Source: Shewanella profunda (GTDB lineage Bacteria; Pseudomonadota; Gammaproteobacteria; Enterobacterales; Shewanellaceae). Taken from it: DNA of 64,000 nt. The stretch lies in contig NZ_JAKILG010000001.1 of NCBI RefSeq assembly GCF_023283765.1, positions 1 through 64,000 of the forward strand, read 5' to 3'. The stretch's first letter is position 1. Each line of letters starts with the position of its first letter. Positions 50,322 through 58,468 of this stretch are shown piece by piece. The notes under the pieces are model-generated. The model saw only the letters and a program-made list of their open reading frames with translations. It did no database searches and was not told the origin of the DNA. The position numbers and the translations under genes are program-made.

Positions 50322-51269
50322 ATGGGATTACCAGTAACCGTTTATCGTTGGGATGATGCTGGGGCACCACAACTGACAACAGGAAAACCAAGTGAGTTAA
50401 TTGATATTCTTAAAAAATGTTTAGTAACTGGTTATGGTGCAAAAGCCGCACTTGGATGGAGTATAGCATTTGAAGATGCCCCAACATTTAAAGTTGCATT
50501 TCGCAATTCAACCGCCGATGGTAGTGGTGGTTATGTGCAGTTTTGGTCAATCAATGGTCTAGATACAAATAATAATGACATTAGGCTTAGAGCGTGTGCA
50601 GGTATGAGTGCGCTTGATACATTCGTAAAAAGTGGTATTCAACAACAATTCAAAATAGCTACAACAATGAAGTTTTGGGTGTTAATAGGTACATCCGCTG
50701 GTTTTTATTTGATGTTTAACTATCGCACTACTAGCCCCTTATGTTTATCAAATGATGGTCCTACAATGTTTGTTGGTGACATAGATACTACAATAGTTAG
50801 TGATGCTGGTCGTTTTATTAGTGTAATGACCAGTACAACATCAGATATGACCAGTTCAAATTATACATATCGATTAGAATATCAAATCACAAATAACGTA
50901 GTAATAGGTAAGATGTATGACGCGGATGGTGATAGTTCGTTTGTTAATGTATATACAGCGCCAGGTGTATTTGTTAATTCCGCGTCAGTGACTGGTGAAA
51001 TTGGGGCAATTGCAAATTTTAAACCAATTATTATTCATTCATCAAATTCATCACAAGATGTACTTGATAGACTAGGTATAAAACAAGCATATAGTGTAAC
51101 TCGACCATTTATTAGAGGGAAATTTCCCGGTGTATTAAAATCGCTGCAAAGTGCATATAGTGACCAAACATGGCCTTTATTGTTGGAAATTAACACCCAA
51201 GATTATTTTTTAATGCCTGGCTGGATAAATACTCAATGGTGGATAAACACGGTGGAGTGGTATGAATAG
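50322..51269 (+). CDS. Tail-tip protein, 315 residues
   Basis: AAGAGGATTAAACA precedes the ATG. The protein (PVTVYRWDDAGAPQLTTGKP to MPGWINTQWWINTVEWYE) is a beta-rich protein with an aromatic C-terminus, of a type common next to baseplate genes in phages of Shewanella and relatives. It overlaps the next gene by eight bases. It has more A+T than the genes before terminase, suggesting module exchange. Confidence 0.6.
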   Translation: MGLPVTVYRWDDAGAPQLTTGKPSELIDILKKCLVTGYGAKAALGWSIAFEDAPTFKVAFRNSTADGSGGYVQFWSINGLDTNNNDIRLRACAGMSALDTFVKSGIQQQFKIATTMKFWVLIGTSAGFYLMFNYRTTSPLCLSNDGPTMFVGDIDTTIVSDAGRFISVMTSTTSDMTSSNYTYRLEYQITNNVVIGKMYDADGDSSFVNVYTAPGVFVNSASVTGEIGAIANFKPIIIHSSNSSQDVLDRLGIKQAYSVTRPFIRGKFPGVLKSLQSAYSDQTWPLLLEINTQDYFLMPGWINTQWWINTVEWYE

Positions 51270-51564
51270 TATAATTAATATTGTTACTCAAAAAATAGGT
51301 GTAATCCCAGTTGGACTCATAGCAGTAGATATGGATTCAGCAGCAGAACGATTAGTTATTTCTGATCGTTTGCAGCTATTACCCATCAACATTGTAACGC
51401 GACCATCATCTGGAATTGCAAAGATATTGGTGCCTCAAATATACACCATTTCTAACTCACTAATTGTTGGCATTCTAGATGATAGCGGCGTTTACGACTG
51501 CAAATTCGTAGATGGTGTTATGGCTGAATTAGTTGATGCTAATACTGTTGATATGAGTCAGTAA
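51262..51564 (+). CDS. Small tail protein, 100 residues
   Basis: The beta-rich product (NIVTQKIGVIPVGLIAVDMD, then IYTISNSLIVGILDDSGVYD) is encoded between two tail-tip genes, overlapping one and abutting the other (TAAATG). No family is recognised; synteny suggests a small tip component. Confidence 0.55.
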   Translation: MNSIINIVTQKIGVIPVGLIAVDMDSAAERLVISDRLQLLPINIVTRPSSGIAKILVPQIYTISNSLIVGILDDSGVYDCKFVDGVMAELVDANTVDMSQ

Positions 51565-53460
51565 ATGAATTTTGAAAAACCATGGGTTAACCGTGTATCA
51601 CCAGTAAAATTGCGATTCATCGATCATATAACCCTACGTTTTTCTAAGTTACTACGTAACTCTACATCCCCAATACGCTTGAGATTACTCGATGAATTTC
51701 ATGGTGTAGTGTTGCGATTTGATGATCCATGGGTTGATCGCACATCACCAATCATCATCCGTTTTGTAGATGAACCACTACCATCTGACAACACGGTAGG
51801 CATTGAGATCGGCATAGGTTGGTTCGCACTCGATGCAATAGAACAAGCATTGTTGCTAGCCGAGTTTGCAGCAGATCATGAAATACAGTTTGAGTCAGCG
51901 TATACGAGTGATGTGCCATCATCCGTTGATCACAGCATTGCTTATCGAGCGGATGAATCAATTGGATTACATGCAGATTTTGTTTGGTTAATCAATGATG
52001 AGATGCGCACAGATACCGCAGTAAGCTGGCAAATACCAGAATCCCACGGAACAGCAATTAGTTTTGATTGGAATACACCAGTTGATCACATGTATAACAC
52101 GGTTATCAACTGGTTAGATATTGCAGCACATCAGTCAAACATAGATGTTAGTTGGATAGACGCTAAACAGCAGCAAACAGATTTGATAATTAAATACAGT
52201 GGATTAGCTGTTGATACAGAGCAATCAATAAAATGGGGTTTTCACGAGCCGCGATGGGTGTGCTCAACTAAATACCGCCCGCCAGAGGGCAAGGTCACGC
52301 TGCGCTTTAATGAGCCGCTTGGCGCCACAGCAAACCCCGTAGTGCTGCGCTTTACTGCATCACCGAACTATTGCTACTGGGACGATGGCGGCGGGCTAAT
52401 TGACAGTAGCCCAGTATTACCCCCACTTGATTTTAAAATCCCGATTGAACCCCAAATTCGCAGGTACTACTTAATGCAGCCAACGATCACATGCGTGCGA
52501 GTGTCCGACGATTTACCGATTGTGATCAGCAGCGTGAACATTAGCCACAGCCGTGGTCAGTGGGCCAGCGCTGTGAGCTTGGAGTTCTCAAGCCGCATTG
52601 ATGCCGAGCGGGCTCATAATGAGCTATTGCTGATCACAATCAACGGTTATGAGTTTTATGCCATTGCTGAACAGCCAAGCGTAAGTAAAGTATTCGGCAG
52701 TGCAACATATAGCAGCACAGGCCGCTCTCGAGTGGCAGAACTAGCAGCGCCTTATAAGCTGCCGCTTAGTTACACCAACGCTACCGCCCGCAGCTTTGCG
52801 GGTTTGTTGGGGGATTTGCTGCAAACCACAGGCTGGACGGTAGAGTTAAGCGGCATCCCTGATTTTACAATTCCAGCGGGGGCGTTTAGCGTGGGCAATA
52901 AAACGCCTATTGAAGCAGTAGCCGAGGCGGTAGGGCAATTGGGCTGCATGATCTTAACCGATGATGCGGCCAAAAAGCTGACTATCGTCCCGCGCTGGCC
53001 TACTGCACCGTGGGAAATGGCAACTGCAGTGCCAGATCTGGCATTGCACGATGCGGTGATCACTAGCTATAGCGACTCAGTGAGCCGCAATCCATTGTGT
53101 AACGTGGTGTGGCTGCGTGGCGAACAGCAGGGCATTAGCGCCAAAGTCAAACGTGCAGGCAGTGCGGGCAATATCCCCGCGGCTGATATCAGCGCCCAGT
53201 TGATTGTTGACAACCAAGCCGCCCGCGTAGCCGGTACCAACGCACTGGCAGAAACGGGCGATAAGCTGAGTGTTAATTTGTCGATGCCAGTGATGGCCGA
53301 TTTACCACCCGCAACACCTGGTATGTTGGTGGGCGTCACCATCAACAGCGAAGTGTTTAAAGGCGTGTGTGATAGTTGGACTATCCGAGCCAGCATCAGC
53401 GACCGTGGTGATATCGATATCGAGCAAAGCATCACACTGATCAGCCCGTTGGAAAGTTAG
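51565..53460 (+). CDS. Tail-tip hub protein with N-terminal repeats
   Basis: The 631-residue protein opens with repeats of the form PWV-x-R-x-SP-x-x-RF: PWVNRVSPVKLRF, STSPIRLRL, PWVDRTSPIIIRF and later EPLGATANPVVLRF. The C-terminal 330 residues resemble a baseplate hub (VELSGIPDFTIPAGAFSVGN, AVAEAVGQLGCMILTDDAAK, IDIEQSITLISPLE), in the manner of gpD/gp27-like proteins. The N-terminal part is A+T-richer than the hub part, so the gene may be a fusion. Confidence 0.65.
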   Translation: MNFEKPWVNRVSPVKLRFIDHITLRFSKLLRNSTSPIRLRLLDEFHGVVLRFDDPWVDRTSPIIIRFVDEPLPSDNTVGIEIGIGWFALDAIEQALLLAEFAADHEIQFESAYTSDVPSSVDHSIAYRADESIGLHADFVWLINDEMRTDTAVSWQIPESHGTAISFDWNTPVDHMYNTVINWLDIAAHQSNIDVSWIDAKQQQTDLIIKYSGLAVDTEQSIKWGFHEPRWVCSTKYRPPEGKVTLRFNEPLGATANPVVLRFTASPNYCYWDDGGGLIDSSPVLPPLDFKIPIEPQIRRYYLMQPTITCVRVSDDLPIVISSVNISHSRGQWASAVSLEFSSRIDAERAHNELLLITINGYEFYAIAEQPSVSKVFGSATYSSTGRSRVAELAAPYKLPLSYTNATARSFAGLLGDLLQTTGWTVELSGIPDFTIPAGAFSVGNKTPIEAVAEAVGQLGCMILTDDAAKKLTIVPRWPTAPWEMATAVPDLALHDAVITSYSDSVSRNPLCNVVWLRGEQQGISAKVKRAGSAGNIPAADISAQLIVDNQAARVAGTNALAETGDKLSVNLSMPVMADLPPATPGMLVGVTINSEVFKGVCDSWTIRASISDRGDIDIEQSITLISPLES

Positions 53461-53468
53461 GTTTTGCC

Positions 53469-53545
53469 GTCATCCTCGCGAATGCGGGGATCCAGCTTTT
53501 AGTATCTTTATTCCGTCATCCTCGCGAACACGGGGATCCAGTTTT
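53469..53545. repeat. Two GTCATCC hairpin repeats
   Basis: Copies start at 53469 and 53515, in the gap after the hub gene. The second has a mutated hairpin (GAACACGGGG). A CTAG-containing stretch follows them, as in the other late gaps. Confidence 0.88.
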
Positions 53546-53582
53546 GCTTTTATAGAGTCTAGCCCCTATCTTAGAGGTTCCC

Positions 53583-53795
53583 ATGCTTAAACAACTTCAG
53601 TCAGCTTTGGTATTGCCCCGTCAGATCATGCTTGTGTCTGCGGTTAATGCGGATGGCACTGTCACCGCCAGCAGCGCCAGCGGCCACACTATCCGCGCTA
53701 TTGGCTCAGGAACGGTAGGCGATCATATCTATGTACAAGACGGCAGGGTGCTAGGGACTGCACCAGATTTGCCATTTGTGGAGATAGAGGTTTAG
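53583..53795 (+). CDS. Small tail protein, 70 residues
   Basis: The beta-rich product (LQSALVLPRQIMLVSAVNAD, then GTVGDHIYVQDGRVLGTAPD) follows the hub gene after a repeat-filled gap. Its size and place match the short genes after hub proteins in related phages. It is the last rightward gene; the next genes are leftward. Confidence 0.6.
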   Translation: MLKQLQSALVLPRQIMLVSAVNADGTVTASSASGHTIRAIGSGTVGDHIYVQDGRVLGTAPDLPFVEIEV

Positions 53796-53804
53796 ATTAA
53801 ATGA

Positions 53805-54020
53805 CTATTCATCATGAACTTTAATAGTGTAATTTTGGAGTTCTAAGTAGCAATAGCTTTTTTTAACTCCAAATCCTTCTTCAATATACCCAACTTCATC
53901 AAGGAAGATACCAGCAGTATCACCGCTAATAACTTTTCCTTTAGCGACTAATTTTCCAATTTTGTTATCAGTTAAAGAAACCACTTTGCCATCAAGTTGG
54001 CCTTTTGAATATTCGGTCAT
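53805..54020 (-). CDS. Small protein next to integrase (excisionase position)
   Basis: ATG at 54020 follows AAGGATTTGAC; the frame upstream reaches into the integrase end and has no ribosome site. The 71-residue product (MTEYSKGQLDGKVVSLTDNK to YLELQNYTIKVHDE) is beta-rich and lacks an obvious helix-turn-helix, so it is not a typical Xis, though the position 22 bases after the integrase would suit one. Function unknown. Confidence 0.55.
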   Translation of the reverse strand: MTEYSKGQLDGKVVSLTDNKIGKLVAKGKVISGDTAGIFLDEVGYIEEGFGVKKSYCYLELQNYTIKVHDE

Positions 54021-54042
54021 GTCAAATCCTTGTTTAATTAGT

Positions 54043-55101
54043 TTAAACATCCTTATCATGCAAACGCTTAGGAAATAACTCGGTATACACTTGCCACAGT
54101 GTATTGATATTCCTATGCCCTGTCACCTGCGCAACCTCATCAATAGTGTAACCCTTTTCAAATAGCCGGCTTGCTCCTTCGCGCCTTAGGTCGTGATAGC
54201 GTAAATCTTCAATGCCCAATTCATTACGCACACGCTGAAACCCTGCAGTAACACTGCGCTCATTGTAAGGGAAAACTCGCGCATCATTCCTCGGCTGCTT
54301 TTGCAGTATCTCCCACGCCCCACCTAGCATAGGCACTAACATGTGATTCCCCGCTTTTTTCCGCGGGTCCTTACGGTCACGAACGATCACGGCCTTTTGT
54401 GCCTCATCTACATCGTCCCATGTTATCCGGCACACTTCACCAATACGCATGCAACTCAGTATCGAGAAATCCAGCAAATCAATATAAGGGATATGTGCAG
54501 CCCGTTGATCTGCTCTTTCAAGCAAGCCTATTTTCAACTTCTCAATTTCAACTGATGTTGGCCTACGCGAGCGGCGTTCTGACTTGCCGATAAGATTTTG
54601 GCTATGCAAAGTCTCATAAGCTTCAATCACAGATATTTCTGAAGCATCATAGCCGTAGTTTGGCTTAGCCATTTTCAAACACCAGCGCAAATAGCTGACA
54701 TCATGATTAACAGTAGATGGCCCAGCGCCAGCTTCGCGCCTTAATTTACAATGCTCAACAATGTGATGCGATTTGATGTCAGTAACAAGCCGCTTACCTA
54801 TGTCGCTATCAGCTAACATATTCATTACATAAAGCTTAGTTCGACCTAAGCTGATGTGCGGATCGTCAATGTACTTAGCGATTAATGCCTGCAGTGTTAT
54901 GCCATCATCCAATGCACCAGGTACACCTTCCGACTCTAGCTTGGCAACTTCTTGCTTCGCCCACGCTTCAGCCGCCGCTTGCTTTGTAAAAGTCTGGTGA
55001 TCGCTGTAAACTATCTTACCTTTCTTCTTCACCCTAACGGTGCATTTGTAGCGTGTAGTTCCATCAGCGCGAGTTCTAGGATCAATTACATAGAACGCCA
55101 T
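54043..55101 (-). CDS. int: Prophage integrase (tyrosine recombinase)
   Basis: The 352-residue protein has an N-terminal arm-binding part (RYKCTVRVKKKGKIVYSDHQ), a core-binding domain, and catalytic residues in RIGEVCRITW (Arg), YHDLRREG (His, Arg), TGHRNINTLWQVYTELF (His, Tyr). It lies beside attR and reads away from dusA. Integrases of this group target the dusA 5' end. Its broken relative at 11090-11428 has the same relation to the other dusA end. Confidence 0.96.
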   Translation of the reverse strand: MAFYVIDPRTRADGTTRYKCTVRVKKKGKIVYSDHQTFTKQAAAEAWAKQEVAKLESEGVPGALDDGITLQALIAKYIDDPHISLGRTKLYVMNMLADSDIGKRLVTDIKSHHIVEHCKLRREAGAGPSTVNHDVSYLRWCLKMAKPNYGYDASEISVIEAYETLHSQNLIGKSERRSRRPTSVEIEKLKIGLLERADQRAAHIPYIDLLDFSILSCMRIGEVCRITWDDVDEAQKAVIVRDRKDPRKKAGNHMLVPMLGGAWEILQKQPRNDARVFPYNERSVTAGFQRVRNELGIEDLRYHDLRREGASRLFEKGYTIDEVAQVTGHRNINTLWQVYTELFPKRLHDKDV

Positions 55102-55124
55102 TTTGGGTACCCAGTCCTATAATT

Positions 55125-55146
55125 TTGGATACCTCTCAGGATACCT
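55125..55146. promoter_or_regulatory. Candidate integrase arm sites, right
   Basis: TTGGATACCT at 55125 and GGATACCT at 55139 repeat the motif seen twice inside attL. They lie in the gap between the integrase start and dusA, about 65-85 bases from the attR repeat. Confidence 0.6.
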
Positions 55147-55208
55147 GACAACGTTAAAATGTGCAAAAATGCGTAAAAATTAGCAAAAATATTAACTTTT
55201 CGGATTAT

Positions 55209-55295
55209 AATGAATTTAGATAAAACCCCAACACACCAAGGCTTAGGCCGTAATTCAATCGATAGAACGTTTAGCGTGGCGCCTATGTTGGATTG
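55209..55295 (+). repeat. attR: 87-bp repeat forming the dusA 5' end
   Basis: It is identical to 11527-11613. This copy came with the phage and provides the first 28 codons of the working dusA, so integration does not inactivate the gene. Ribosome site and promoter upstream of it are phage DNA. Confidence 0.95.
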
Positions 55296-56229
55296 GACTG
55301 ATCGCCACTATCGTTACTTTGCGCGTTTAATGTCGGCGAATGCCTTGTTGTATACGGAGATGGTGACAACAGGTGCAATACTCCATGGTCGCGGTGACTA
55401 CTTGGCCTATAACCTAGAAGAGCATCCTTTGGCACTGCAGTTAGGTGGTTCCAATCCACAGGATTTAGCACGCTGCGCCAAACTCGCAGCTGAGCGAGGT
55501 TATGATGAAGTTAACCTCAATGTGGGTTGCCCTTCCGATCGCGTGCAAAATGGTCGCTTCGGTGCTTGTTTAATGGCGGAGCCTGAGCTTGTGGCTGAGT
55601 GTGTTTATGCCATGAAACAAGTTGTTGATATTCCGGTTACAGTCAAAACACGCATAGGTATTGATGAGCAAGACAGTTATGAATTTCTTACACACTTTAT
55701 CGATATAGTCAGCGCCAAAGGTTGTACCGATTTTACTATTCATGCCCGTAAAGCTTGGTTACAGGGATTGAGTCCAAAAGAAAATCGTGAGATCCCGCCG
55801 CTCGATTATGATCGTGTATATCAACTTAAGCGTGATTACCCTGCGCTAAATATCGGTATTAATGGGGGGGTCACAACACTTGAGCAAGCGCAAGTCCATT
55901 TGGCGCAGCTCGATGGGGTGATGATGGGGCGTGAGGCGTATCAAAATCCCTATATACTTGCGCGGGTTGATCAGGTGCTTTGCGCCAGTCAAAGAGTCGT
56001 GATTAGTCGTGAGGATGTTATTGACGCTATGTTGCCCTATATCGAAGCACATCTACAGTCTGGCGGGCGACTTAACCATATCACTCGACATATGATTGGC
56101 CTATTTCAAGGTTTACCCGGTGCCCGCGCTTGGCGTCGTTATTTAAGTGAAAACGCCCATAAAAATGGTGCGGGAATTGAGATCGTTAAGCAGGCATTTC
56201 AAAGTATTCAGACAGAAATGGTAGTATGA
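55210..56229 (+). CDS. dusA: tRNA-dihydrouridine synthase A
   Basis: The 339-residue enzyme reduces uridines in the D-loop of tRNA with FMN and NADPH. It has [20 protein letters not shown] at the start, the catalytic cysteine in [19 protein letters not shown], and [29 protein letters not shown] and [10 protein letters not shown] as FMN-contact regions. Length fits DusA (about 330-345). The 5' end and upstream region are supplied by the prophage, so expression now depends on phage sequence. Confidence 0.97.
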   Translation: MNLDKTPTHQGLGRNSIDRTFSVAPMLDWTDRHYRYFARLMSANALLYTEMVTTGAILHGRGDYLAYNLEEHPLALQLGGSNPQDLARCAKLAAERGYDEVNLNVGCPSDRVQNGRFGACLMAEPELVAECVYAMKQVVDIPVTVKTRIGIDEQDSYEFLTHFIDIVSAKGCTDFTIHARKAWLQGLSPKENREIPPLDYDRVYQLKRDYPALNIGINGGVTTLEQAQVHLAQLDGVMMGREAYQNPYILARVDQVLCASQRVVISREDVIDAMLPYIEAHLQSGGRLNHITRHMIGLFQGLPGARAWRRYLSENAHKNGAGIEIVKQAFQSIQTEMVV

Positions 56230-56247
56230 TTTTTGTTCATCTTAAAA

Positions 56248-56288
56248 GGTGGTGAAATTAGCTAAAGCTAGTAGTATTTTTCACCACT
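56248..56288 (+). terminator. Possible terminator after dusA
   Basis: GTGGTGAAA and TTTCACCAC form a hairpin with a 20-base loop, followed by a T-rich tract 18 bases after the dusA stop. Confidence 0.5.
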
Positions 56289-56428
56289 TCTTATTTTATC
56301 TTTTTATTTTTTTAATTTAAGAATATTTAAATTAATTATTATTCAATAGGTTAATTGGTTTATTTCAAGTTGGCACGCCATTTGTAATAGTCTCTTCGTC
56401 AAGTTAATTAATCGAAAGGGACGACATC

Positions 56429-56719
56429 ATGTTTACTTCAAATCTTAAAAAGTCAGTTCAAGTGAGTGTGTTATTAGGCGCGTTAGTCGGTAGTGTTGCA
56501 GTGCATGCACAAGCTGCTCCTGTGTCAGATGTGGCGGTTGCAATTGAGCAAACCCTCACAACGCAAGCACAGGAATTGTTAGTGAGTGCTAAGCGTGAAT
56601 TAATATTATCACTACAAACGCAACTTGCAGAAAGTATCTACGATTTTAATAGCCAACTTAGCTTAAGTGCCGACAATAAAACCGAATCGGCCGCTGCCGG
56701 TGAATATAGCGCTAAGTAA
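56429..56719 (+). CDS. Exported small protein ahead of PspC-like gene
   Basis: The 96-residue product has a signal peptide (VSVLLGALVGSVAVHAQA) and an acidic helical mature part (LTTQAQELLVSAKRELILSL). GAAAGGGACGACATC precedes the ATG. It is followed 12 bases later by a membrane micropeptide and then a PspC-like gene, so the three probably form an operon linked to envelope stress. No family name is known to me. Confidence 0.65.
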   Translation: MFTSNLKKSVQVSVLLGALVGSVAVHAQAAPVSDVAVAIEQTLTTQAQELLVSAKRELILSLQTQLAESIYDFNSQLSLSADNKTESAAAGEYSAK

Positions 56720-56731
56720 TAGGAGCTGCCT

Positions 56732-56842
56732 ATGTGGTTTGTAGCCCCGTTAGTGACTTTGCTACTGCTACCAGTGATTAGCCTCGCGTTGTTCTCAGGA
56801 ATTATCTGCTGGTTTCAGTGGCACTGTTGCAGCGAAAAATAA
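56732..56842 (+). CDS. Membrane micropeptide, 36 residues
   Basis: The frame MWFVAPLVTLLLLPVISLAL continues to CCSEK and stops at 56842. TAGGAGCTGCCT gives a strong ribosome site. It is a single hydrophobic span with a Trp/His/Cys-rich end (WFQWHCC). It lies between the exported protein and the PspC-like gene, in the same direction, so it is likely real. Confidence 0.65.
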   Translation: MWFVAPLVTLLLLPVISLALFSGIICWFQWHCCSEK

Positions 56843-56872
56843 GTGAGTATTTAAGTGATGGCGGAGTTTAAA

Positions 56873-57073
56873 ATGAAACGAGTTCAAATGCGGATGGAAA
56901 ATTCAGATCGTTTAGTCTGTGGTGTTGCTTCAGGAATGGCGTGGCAATTTGGTTGGTCTTGTTTTTGGACAAGAGCAGTATGGGCTGGAGCTATCATATT
57001 CATGCCTGGGGTAAGTTTACTGGTTTACTTTGTGCTGGCGCTTTTAGTTAACCAGTGGAAGAAACCCATCTAA
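56873..57073 (+). CDS. PspC-domain membrane protein
   Basis: The product contains the PspC pattern: MENSDRLVCGVASGMAWQFG, TRAVWAGAIIFMPGVSLLVY and a hydrophobic end (FVLALLVNQW). I chose ATG 56873, with GGAG six bases upstream; ATG 56858 is an alternative giving five more residues. PspC senses or responds to inner-membrane stress. No pspA or pspF is adjacent, so this is a stand-alone PspC-type gene. Confidence 0.75.
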   Translation: MKRVQMRMENSDRLVCGVASGMAWQFGWSCFWTRAVWAGAIIFMPGVSLLVYFVLALLVNQWKKPI

Positions 57074-57202
57074 GTCGATTATAGATAGCATTTTTTGGAT
57101 ATTGCATTATAAACAGTTCTATAAACGTTAATGCTTAATCCATCAACAAAGAGGGCACTTGACCCTCATGTAAGTAGTGAACGCTTAACTGTCTAGTGAG
57201 CA

Positions 57203-57940
57203 TTATTTTTTAAGAAAGGCCTGAAATCTGGCTTTTGCTTCATCACTCTTTAGCCTAGCGCTAAATTGCTCCAGCTCTTGATGCATTTGATGTTGTACTC
57301 GATTTTTATGTGGACGCATCAATTGGCGAGTAATTTGCAGAGCCTGCGGCGGTTGGTTAGCCAGTTTTTTAGCTTGGGCTAGTGCATAACTGAGTAGATC
57401 TTCTTGGGCGATAATCTCGTTAATCATATTGAGTCTATGGGCTGTGTTGGCATCGAAGCTTTCCCCGAGCAACAACAGTTCAGCCGCCTTTTGATAACCA
57501 ACAAGTTCAGGTAAGAGTAAGCTTGCACCGGCCTCTGGCACCAGCGCTAAGTTTACAAAGGGTAGCTGAAATTTTGCGGTGTTATCTGCGTACACAAGAT
57601 CGCAGTGCAATAGTACTGTAGTGCCTATACCAATGGCGGATCCAGAAACTGCGGCAACGAGTGGCTTTTTAAGTTCGAGTAGGCAAAATAAAAAACGTAC
57701 AGCGGGATGATTAGTGCCTAAGTCACTATTTTTCAAAAAGTCTGCAATATCATTCCCCGAGGTGAAACAATTATCTTGCCCATGGAGCATAAAGGCACGA
57801 ATGTCGTTGTCTGCCTCACCTTCGATCAGGTATTCTGTCAGTTGTTTATACATATTAAGATCAAGTGCATTGCGTTTATCAGGGCGATTAAAGCTGATAA
57901 TACGGACACCTTGATCATCCTGAACCTGTATATGACTCAT
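57203..57940 (-). CDS. Enoyl-CoA hydratase/isomerase family protein
   Basis: The 245-residue crotonase has RIISFNRPDKRNALDLNMYK, an oxyanion-hole loop (AAVSGSAIGIGTTVLLHCDL) and PFVNLALVPEAGASLLLPEL. The second catalytic Glu region is present (PEAG), so hydratase or isomerase activity on acyl-CoA is possible; substrate is unknown. Start ATG 57940 follows AAAGGAAAACAACCC. It is divergent from the copper chaperone gene with only 34 bases between starts. Confidence 0.88.
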   Translation of the reverse strand: MSHIQVQDDQGVRIISFNRPDKRNALDLNMYKQLTEYLIEGEADNDIRAFMLHGQDNCFTSGNDIADFLKNSDLGTNHPAVRFLFCLLELKKPLVAAVSGSAIGIGTTVLLHCDLVYADNTAKFQLPFVNLALVPEAGASLLLPELVGYQKAAELLLLGESFDANTAHRLNMINEIIAQEDLLSYALAQAKKLANQPPQALQITRQLMRPHKNRVQHQMHQELEQFSARLKSDEAKARFQAFLKK

Positions 57941-57974
57941 GGGTTGTTTTCCTTTACGACGACATTGGGTAGAC

Positions 57975-58457
57975 ATGGAGTTTAAGACATTGAAACCAAT
58001 ATTCAAACAGATGTTTAATTGTCTCGCACTATCCTGTGCATCGTTTTCTGTGTTGGCGAGTGTGGTTGTGACCGAGGGGCATGTACGAGCTATGCCTGAT
58101 ACAGTGCCTAATACCGCAGCTTACTTTACGCTTGAAAACCACACAGATAAAGCGCTTCGCCTTATTGGCGTTCAAACTGATGTGGCAAAAGAAGCACAAC
58201 TTCACACCATTATTGAAGAACAAGGCATGGTTAAAATGCGTCATGTTGAGGGATTTGATATTCCATCCCACGGCACATTGACGTTAACGCCATCGGGAAA
58301 TCATGTCATGCTGCTTGGTTTAAAAGCGCCACTTGTCTTAGAGCAACAAGTCGAATTGCAATTGCAATTTGACGATGGCGAAAACATGGCGATAACACTG
58401 CCCGTCAGTAAACAAGCAGAGAACACTGCTGAGCAAGAGCATCATCACCATCATTAA
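57975..58457 (+). CDS. PCu(A)C-type periplasmic copper chaperone with His tail
   Basis: The 160-residue product has a signal peptide (NCLALSCASFSVLASVVV) and the PCu(A)C copper motif: His in LHTIIEE, Met in GMVKMRHVEGF, and the H-x-M of NHVMLLGLK about 21 residues on. It ends EQEHHHHH, a natural polyhistidine tail that probably adds metal binding. These chaperones supply copper to cytochrome oxidase CuA. The start is uncertain, as no strong ribosome site is visible. Confidence 0.88.
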   Translation: MEFKTLKPIFKQMFNCLALSCASFSVLASVVVTEGHVRAMPDTVPNTAAYFTLENHTDKALRLIGVQTDVAKEAQLHTIIEEQGMVKMRHVEGFDIPSHGTLTLTPSGNHVMLLGLKAPLVLEQQVELQLQFDDGENMAITLPVSKQAENTAEQEHHHHH

Positions 58458-58468
58458 GGAGTCGCTTG

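Larger units (their letters stand above)
11527..55295. mobile_element. Complete lambdoid prophage integrated in dusA
   Basis: Bounds are set by the 87-bp direct repeats at 11527 and 55209. Inside are an integrase next to attR, CI and Cro, replication genes, a cos-like site, lysis, terminase, portal, capsid, tail and tape-measure genes, in lambdoid order. No essential structural class is visibly broken, so it may be inducible, although one small early gene carries an A8 frameshift. The length is about 43.7 kb. Gene families suggest a siphovirus with Nu1/GpA cos packaging and a protease-capsid fusion. Confidence 0.95.

Noticed and set aside
53805..54020. Classical excisionase
   Set aside because: The position fits, but the product lacks the winged-helix pattern of known Xis proteins, so it was left as unknown.
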